From Coemansia sp. RSA 487 (lineage: Eukaryota > Kickxellomycota > Kickxellomycetes > Kickxellales > Kickxellaceae), in assembly GCA_027577595.1 (NCBI GenBank), contig JANBRJ010000043.1:79166-143165 (forward strand): a DNA stretch of 64,000 nt, read 5' to 3'. The translations under genes and the position numbers were made by a program. Below, piece after piece: positions 58,876 through 64,000 of this stretch (positions within the stretch are counted from its first letter, which is position 1; each line of letters opens with the position of its first letter). Under the pieces are notes generated by a model, which saw only the letters and a program-made list of their open reading frames with translations, did no database searches and was not told the origin of the DNA.

Positions 58876-59172
58876 CTAAAAGCGGGGTCGCATCGGATGT
58901 TCAGCTACCAAGTGATCCATTAGCTCATTCCCGGTATCAAACGACGCTCCACATGTATTACATATATTCTCCGAGCTGCTGTTCGTAAAAATACGATGAG
59001 CTGGTGGTTTGGATGACCTCTTGTTGAGCATTGCCATTGCCAGTGGTTGAAAATATGCTGCTAGCTGTTCCAGCTGAAAGAAAGTGTACAGTGTGGCGAT
59101 GCCTAGTATATAGTACCAGTAAAAAGGCGTTAGGAAAAATTCAATGGTGGAGCTCTTGCATTTCAAAGCGGG
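58876..59172 (-). CDS. C2H2 zinc-finger exon, 5' end unresolved
   Basis: Open frame of 98 codons plus stop with no ATG at its head (it follows a TAG). The C-terminal part has one C2H2 finger, CNTCGASFDTGNELMDHLVAEH. Upstream is an apparent hydrophobic stretch (FFLTPFYWYYILGIATLYTF). That same DNA contains CCTAAC and TTTCTTTCAG, a good branch point and acceptor, so the true exon may begin after the CAG at LEQLAAYFQ. I cannot place the first exon. Single-finger proteins of this form have varied roles, so no function is given. Confidence 0.4.
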   Translation of the reverse strand, partial: PALKCKSSTIEFFLTPFYWYYILGIATLYTFFQLEQLAAYFQPLAMAMLNKRSSKPPAHRIFTNSSSENICNTCGASFDTGNELMDHLVAEHPMRPRF

Positions 59173-59429
59173 CTACTCCTCGCGCTTAAATAGCAAGATG
59201 AAGCAGGCGCAGCTGACCGTGAGCAGCAAGTACTACATGAACACATTGTGATGTGTGAGCGTTTCGGGAGTACATTGCATATGCAGATCTCCTAGTGTGT
59301 GCCTGGGATGTTCATATTCTTCCTTCGCTTGGTGGTGGCATCGCTTACTTGCAAAACAAGCACTCGGTTATTTATCTGCTTTGTAGGTTTCGTTGGCTCT
59401 TGGATAATAGCCATACACATCGCTAACAT
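59173..59429 (-). CDS. Tiny two-exon membrane protein (41-46 aa)
   Basis: Exon 1 (59349 to ATG 59,414 or 59,429) ends before GTAAGC. Exon 2 (59173-59232) follows an acceptor ATGTAG, with a 116-base intron. The phase-0 join gives a polar N-terminus (MAIIQEPTKPTKQINN) directly followed by one hydrophobic helix, VLVLQYLLLTVSCACFILL, and a charged end FKREE. This is the layout of a small tail-anchored ER or mitochondrial membrane protein. I do not recognise the family. Support is the coherent splice signals and the helix formed exactly across the junction. Caution: a chance match is possible at this size. Confidence 0.4.
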
Positions 59430-60717
59430 TTTGATTTTCTGCCGCTCCACAACAATATATATAGAAAATATGTGGCAATTGTAGCACTGCAAAGGGGCAT
59501 GGATGATTGCGAACAACAGTACCAGCCAATCGCTGCAATCGCTGCAATCGCTGCAATCGTGAACAGGCATTGCTCCGAAAACGATAGTGCAAGAAGACAT
59601 CAAACAAGGGAATCAAACATTCTCTCATTCAGAAACAGCGCCCAGTAGATTTCCATTTTTTAAAACTCATTCATCATACTGAATCACCAGAGCCACAGTG
59701 TGGCCGCCGATGTCCGCGAAGCAATGATAAACTGAAAGACTAACAGCAAATCTAGTGAAAAAATAGACTTGCTTGGGTGATAGCGACCGGAGTGAAGAGA
59801 AGCATGGAGCGAAACTTTCTGGAGAGTCTGGAAGCAGCGGACAGAGGGGTTTGCCTGGAGTCCATCCTGGGACACTGACACGCTTGACGATATATACACG
59901 TGTGCTGAGGCCGGTGGGCTCTACCGTCCAACCATGCTCTAGCTCCGCTCAAAGGGCCTGAAGCTGGAGTCGAATCTACGCCCACAGCATACAAGCACCA
60001 TGCTCATGCGCAATGAGACCAGCTTAAAATGCATTGATTTTCAACCTATTTCCGCAAATTGAGACCTGCTTTGGCTTGGTTTGATTTAAGATACTTTTAA
60101 ACCTGCCAAGCAAAGCCTGAGCCAAACCATCTCCATATTTGCACATCTGTCCATATTGGAAGGCTACAAAATGATCATAAAGTGGCCAGAAAGGTCGGTT
60201 AGGGTGTTTGAATGGTTTGAAATGGGGTTATAGTACCAGAAAAGTGCTTGGTATCTCTAACTGGCCAATAAATTCCGAAGTTGTAAAAAAAAGCCTTTTT
60301 GCGTTGCACTGCCAGTTGACCGGACCGTAGCGATTAGACTAATCAACTGGATAAGTCATGTAACTGATATTATCAAAGTATGAATAGACAGGGAGGAGAG
60401 GGAGGATCCGACCAGGACGACGACGGCAGCTGATAAAAAGAAGCAAATAAGGACAAGTGGCATGGGTGGACTGGGTGCTCTGATGGCCACATGCCAAGGT
60501 TGGTGAGGCCAAGCTGAGAACAGCAATGGTATACAAAAACAACAGGTTTACGGGCTTCATCGAGGCATTTAGCCATGAAAAGGCTGCGCAAATAGATAAA
60601 TGAAAGGCACAAGCCCATCACTCTCTTTCTCCTCTTTCCAATCGCACATTTTAGTAACAAATAGCAAATATTCAAAGTCCGTTCCCTATGCTATTGACAT
60701 AGCAGGAGCCCCAATAA
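59430..60717. other. Intergenic region with a GC-richer patch
   Basis: No gene is assigned. A patch at about 59,770-60,000 is markedly less AT-rich than its surroundings and has overlapping open frames on both strands, none with recognisable domains. It could be an exon, an RNA gene or a gene remnant. The rest is AT-rich. Confidence 0.35.
59527..59559. repeat. Short tandem repeat, 9-mer CAATCGCTG
   Basis: Three full copies and a partial fourth copy. Confidence 0.85.
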
Positions 60718-61077
60718 AACGTCCCAGACAAATTGTCTGGTCATAGTAGCACGCTCCAGTTCAGGAGGCTTTCGAGAAAAGCAGTCCTTGAGAAAAGACA
60801 AAATGATGTACGAAGCGAACTTGACTTTCGTCTTGTGCAAGACGTTGCGAGCATTATTAATCATGCTCAGCCTAGAGACTTCAAGCTTGCTGAACGAGCA
60901 TCACAGATTTTTGAAGCCGTAGCTGCACACGTGGAGAGCCGCCTCAACGAAGCCAGCAGCCTAAGTACAGCAGGCAATATCCAACAGAGCGATTGTATGG
61001 ATGCGGACGGCAGCTTCTCTCCAACGAGTGCTTCTCTGGCTGCTCTGCCTTGGGCGCAGCCAGAAACATACAAATAA
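60718..61077 (+). CDS. Candidate N-terminal exon of the second FunK1-like gene
   Basis: Open frame of 119 codons plus stop without an ATG. It encodes a protein-like helical stretch (RKAVLEKRQNDVRSELDFRL, then FKLAERASQIFEAVAAHVES) followed by a Ser/Ala-rich part. It lies just upstream of the kinase frame in the same direction. A TTCAG at about 60,763 could be an acceptor. No splice to the kinase exon could be fixed, so it may be a separate or decayed exon. Confidence 0.35.
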   Translation, partial: NVPDKLSGHSSTLQFRRLSRKAVLEKRQNDVRSELDFRLVQDVASIINHAQPRDFKLAERASQIFEAVAAHVESRLNEASSLSTAGNIQQSDCMDADGSFSPTSASLAALPWAQPETYK

Positions 61078-61212
61078 AAAGCCATTTGGATCGGAAAGGC
61101 AAATATACACACATATGTCAGCATTCATCCTACTTGTCGCACACCACGTTAAGCAGGCGATTCCGGTCACCTAAAGGGATACGGATGAGTGCGGGCTGGT
61201 CCTGCCTTTTGA

Positions 61213-62943
61213 AAAACGGACATCAACCCCAGCGACGCCGACGATGACACGAGAGTTGACCTTGTCTTGAGAACGCGCAGGGCTGGATGCCAAGTCAAGC
61301 TGCAGCCGAACCCTAGTTATGCTGGGACGTTTTGTGTAACTGAGATCAAGAGCAATCCGAGCACAAAGGATCTGAACGACACACGCGTGCAACTTTTCGA
61401 CTATTCACAAAACATCTATGCTAGCCAGCATGACCGGCGCTTCGTGTGGGGGCTCACGTTCTGTGGTGAATCAGTCAGTGCATACATTCTTAGCAACTGC
61501 CGAGAATATTCCTCGCCAGTGATAGACATAACAGATGTTATTGAGCGCAAAGAGCTTATCTACCTTCTCGTCGGTTGGTCGCTGTGCAGAAAAGGGCAGC
61601 TGGGTTTTGACGAGACGATCGTACTGTGTTCAGACATAAAGTGCTATGAAATCCACGTCCCATCGGGAAATGATCCTGGGATATCAATCCCGTATTGCTT
61701 GACGGATGTTATAATGGTTTCTGACAGGCTGTTTGGTTGCTACTGCCGCTGCTTTCTGGCCACGCCAAGAAGACCCCCGAAGTGCCAGTCTCAGTGGAAA
61801 ATCCGATCGTGTTCTCTGTCGTCAAAAAATTCTTGGATGGTCTGTGGTACATCGGAAGACGATGAAAATACTAATTTGGAAGCTGACGTGAAAGGACTTC
61901 GTATTGATGACGACATTGAGTCTTCATTTGTTTGGCCGTCGGCACAGCTTGCGCTTGATACGCTCGTCGACACTGGCGAGGTACTCAGCGAGATAAACAT
62001 TCTAGACAAGATCAACAAAGTTCTCGGCAGCAATACCGATTATAACGGACTGTATCCGACGCAGCTGAACGGCGGGTGGGTTCATCAACCATTGCATACC
62101 AGGCAAGTTCTTGACTGCACTCGCGAGATCTTGTTTGGACTTGAAAACGAGCAGAAAGGAAAAACGCCATTTTGTTTCCATGTCCGCTACGCAATGGAGC
62201 TGATTGGTGAACCGCTTAAACCCTCCATGTCTGCCTCTGAGCTCATCGTCGTTCTCTGCAATGCCATGCGTTGCCACAAGGCGATTAGCGACGAATGCAC
62301 TATATTTCATAGAGATGTTTTGGAAAACAATATTCTGGTTGTTCGGAATGGCAGCGGTGTCTATGGCTTACTTATTGACTTCAACTTTGCACTCGACCAA
62401 TCGGCGGGAAAACCTCCTGGGCGTCTCAAACAAACTGGCACGTTACCATTTATGAATATCGGCAGTCTAGCCAACTCAGAGATCCCACGCACGATGCTAG
62501 ACGATTGGGAGTCGCTGCTATACCTAGTGTGCTGGTATGGTACGTTTGAAATTAGCGAGAATTGCGAGGACCAGAACTTCAGGCATCGCATCAACCGGTG
62601 GTGTGTTGGCTGTGAGGAAGAAATAGCTGATCAAAAGCGCTCAGATCTTATCACTGTTGGAAACTTCTATGGCTGCACTGCTAGAGATTTTGGCAAGCGT
62701 GACAGCAACATCGGCGACGGTGAGCGTTTAAAGACGTTAGCTGTTCATTTGCACAAGTATATGTTCTTTAACCTTAGGTTTGGTCCTGCCCTGAGTATTC
62801 CATGTCACGGAACACAGATTAATAGCGAAAACGGTATAACCTCGATGCTTGACGACGATGATGGATACGATGGTAGCGACATATCCCCAATGAATAACCC
62901 CGAGAACATGGAGAATCCCTCTAAACCTATTGACCTGGTTTAA
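61213..62943 (+). CDS. FunK1-like fungal protein kinase, 5' end unresolved
   Basis: Open frame of 576 codons after a TGA, without an ATG in its first part. The kinase core has FHRDVLENNILVV (catalytic HRD and Asn) and LLIDFNFALDQ (DF without Gly, as is common in FunK1). TGTLPFMNIGSL and then LDDWESLLYLVCW is the FunK1 TGT...D-x-ES-L-Y-L block. The N-lobe part is TREILFGLENEQ to HVRYAMELIGEPLKP. The N-terminal region begins DADDDTRVDLVLRTR. Just upstream, in the +1 frame, DECGLVLPFEKR looks like its continuation, so a one-base frameshift or unrecognised splice near 61,215 is possible. The C-terminal tail is acidic. It could be a functional multi-exon gene or a pseudogene. It is only distantly similar to the FunK1 at 33.8-36.1 kb. 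Confidence 0.75.
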   Translation, partial: KTDINPSDADDDTRVDLVLRTRRAGCQVKLQPNPSYAGTFCVTEIKSNPSTKDLNDTRVQLFDYSQNIYASQHDRRFVWGLTFCGESVSAYILSNCREYSSPVIDITDVIERKELIYLLVGWSLCRKGQLGFDETIVLCSDIKCYEIHVPSGNDPGISIPYCLTDVIMVSDRLFGCYCRCFLATPRRPPKCQSQWKIRSCSLSSKNSWMVCGTSEDDENTNLEADVKGLRIDDDIESSFVWPSAQLALDTLVDTGEVLSEINILDKINKVLGSNTDYNGLYPTQLNGGWVHQPLHTRQVLDCTREILFGLENEQKGKTPFCFHVRYAMELIGEPLKPSMSASELIVVLCNAMRCHKAISDECTIFHRDVLENNILVVRNGSGVYGLLIDFNFALDQSAGKPPGRLKQTGTLPFMNIGSLANSEIPRTMLDDWESLLYLVCWYGTFEISENCEDQNFRHRINRWCVGCEEEIADQKRSDLITVGNFYGCTARDFGKRDSNIGDGERLKTLAVHLHKYMFFNLRFGPALSIPCHGTQINSENGITSMLDDDDGYDGSDISPMNNPENMENPSKPIDLV

Positions 62944-63913
62944 ATGGGTGTTAACGAGGAACAAATGATATAAAAACATCTTCTAAATATACTTCAGCGC
63001 CATGTAGGACAGGCGCGCAAGGGGCTCCAAACAGCCAGATAGCTTTATTACATTTATAACTTTTTGATTATTAGAAAATTCAAGTGTTCCAGTAGTAAGT
63101 GAGTTTATTCGTAAATTCTTGGTTTTGCGGGTCTTTTCACACTTTACAGCCTTTGTTTCGCTTGTTTCGCTTGTTTCGTCAGAAAAATGGCCATCCTCGT
63201 CCTGTTGCTATCTTTTGATGCCTAAAACATCCGAACTACAGACAACAGCGACTAAAAATCACAACAGTGTCCGGTATAAACTGAGATATATTGGTGATGT
63301 TGGAAGCATCTTAGTCAATATAAGTGATGCTTGCATTTCATGTGATCCATCTGTGGATTTGGCCTAGGCAGTCAACATCCGCAAGCAAAGTGACAAGCAG
63401 CGCATACCCCTTTCGGCGCAATTCTGCATATGTAAAAGACCTCAGCATCTAAATTAGCGTGCTTGGCTTTGGAGGTATCCCATGGCATGCCCGCTGCAGA
63501 ACGCTCTTTTCATGTTCGTTGGATTTAGTGAAGCAGTGCATGCGGAAGAGGTATAGAGTGGAACAAGTGGGACATAGCTAATGTCAACAACGGAGCGAGC
63601 GAAGAGATAAACACACCGCAGCCAGAGCCACTGTGAGCGAGTCTTCACAAAATTGCACATAAACCTAAATGCATTTCTCCTCTAAAACATCGACTGCTTA
63701 TCACTTTTGGAGCTGCCAGCACATTTGCCGCTTTTGGCTCCTCTCATGTCTTTTCCAACCTTCAGTGAATTTACAGCTGTCACAACAATACAAATCGCCC
63801 TTTACAAATCACGTACATGTTCCTAATGTATTTACAGTTGGTTATCTCATTGTTACGTTCGAATATAACAGCACAATAATACATAACCACTGTCTTTCAT
63901 GTCATTACTTATT
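62944..63913. other. Intergenic region
   Basis: No gene recognised. Short frames on both strands lack domain features. A 9-mer tandem repeat lies at 63,152-63,178. Confidence 0.45.
63152..63178. repeat. Short tandem repeat, 9-mer CTTGTTTCG
   Basis: Three copies, the first with one change. Confidence 0.8.
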
Positions 63914-64000
63914 TCAGTTTGAATACTTTGCTACCAGTTTCTCAACGGGTTCAGGCAAAGGATTCAGGCTTTGTGCAGATTTGAACACATCTACGTCGCC
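63914..64000 (-). CDS. Possible 3' end of a gene entering from the right edge
   Basis: The minus-strand frame is open from the window edge to TGA at 63,914. It encodes 28 residues of protein-like composition (LNPLPEPVEKLVAKYSN at the end). Too short to identify. Confidence 0.3.
   Translation of the reverse strand, partial: GDVDVFKSAQSLNPLPEPVEKLVAKYSN

Noticed and set aside
63119-63367. 82-aa plus-strand frame in the last intergenic region
   Set aside because: No ATG at the given start (TTG), includes a 9-mer tandem repeat, and has no domain features.
1-64000. CRISPR arrays, bacterial operons, riboswitches
   Set aside because: The window is eukaryotic nuclear DNA. No array of spaced repeats or bacterial-type signals was seen; the tandem repeats present are short microsatellites or minisatellites.

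Overview
This is nuclear DNA from a fungus with compact, gene-dense, intron-poor chromosomes. The evidence is the core eukaryotic gene set (TOR, CTR9, RNA polymerase I subunit 2, TIM8, ELP6, a BRPF/Nto1 protein, tRNAs), short GT-AG introns, and FunK1-type fungal protein kinases. The gene style fits an early-diverging lineage such as Kickxellomycotina (Coemansia relatives). That placement is inference, because no marker was searched.

Layout. 1-7.2 kb: a TOR kinase running in from the left edge. 8.9-12.2 kb: an anillin/Bud4-like protein with a PH domain and one intron. 12.5-17.3 kb (minus): a BRPF/Nto1 chromatin reader. 17.8-19.0 kb (minus): a Yea4/SLC35B4 nucleotide-sugar transporter. 19.9-24.0 kb: a tandem pair of diverged low-complexity paralogues of unknown function. 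24.1-26.8 kb (minus): a RING-H2 protein and a cluster of three small related unknown genes, the middle one truncated. 27.8-32.8 kb: TIM8, an Avt-type vacuolar amino-acid transporter and a TBC1D5-like GAP. 33.2-33.6 kb: two identical tRNA-Asp genes facing each other in a 114-bp inverted duplication. 33.8-36.1 kb (minus): a two-exon FunK1 kinase. 37.2-37.9 kb: ELP6. 38.1-39.9 kb (minus): a two-exon bZIP factor sharing a 0.9-kb divergent promoter with CTR9 (40.8-44.9 kb). 45.0-49.3 kb (minus): an AT-rich ABCC transporter beside an AT-rich, gene-poor stretch holding two solo LTRs with perfect 5-bp target-site duplications. 52.1 kb: tRNA-Arg(ACG). 52.4-57.2 kb: RPA2 interrupted in frame by a 403-residue intein. 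57.4-59.4 kb (minus): a four-helix membrane protein, a C2H2 exon and a tiny two-exon membrane protein. 61-63 kb: a second FunK1-like kinase with an unresolved 5' end.

The most notable element is the intein in the RNA polymerase I second-largest subunit. It lies in an invariant block (Gln^Cys-Gln-Met-Gly-Lys), carries Hint and LAGLIDADG motifs, and has an unusual C-terminal end. Second is a TOR protein whose FRB lacks several rapamycin-contact residues and whose FATC lacks the usual cysteines. Third is the small unknown gene family at 25-27 kb.

Functionally, most genes are housekeeping: nutrient signalling (TOR, vacuolar amino-acid export, Elongator, Pol I) and chromatin or transcription elongation (Nto1, Paf1 complex). 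They are interspersed with AT-rich accessory islands carrying lineage-specific genes and retroelement remains.
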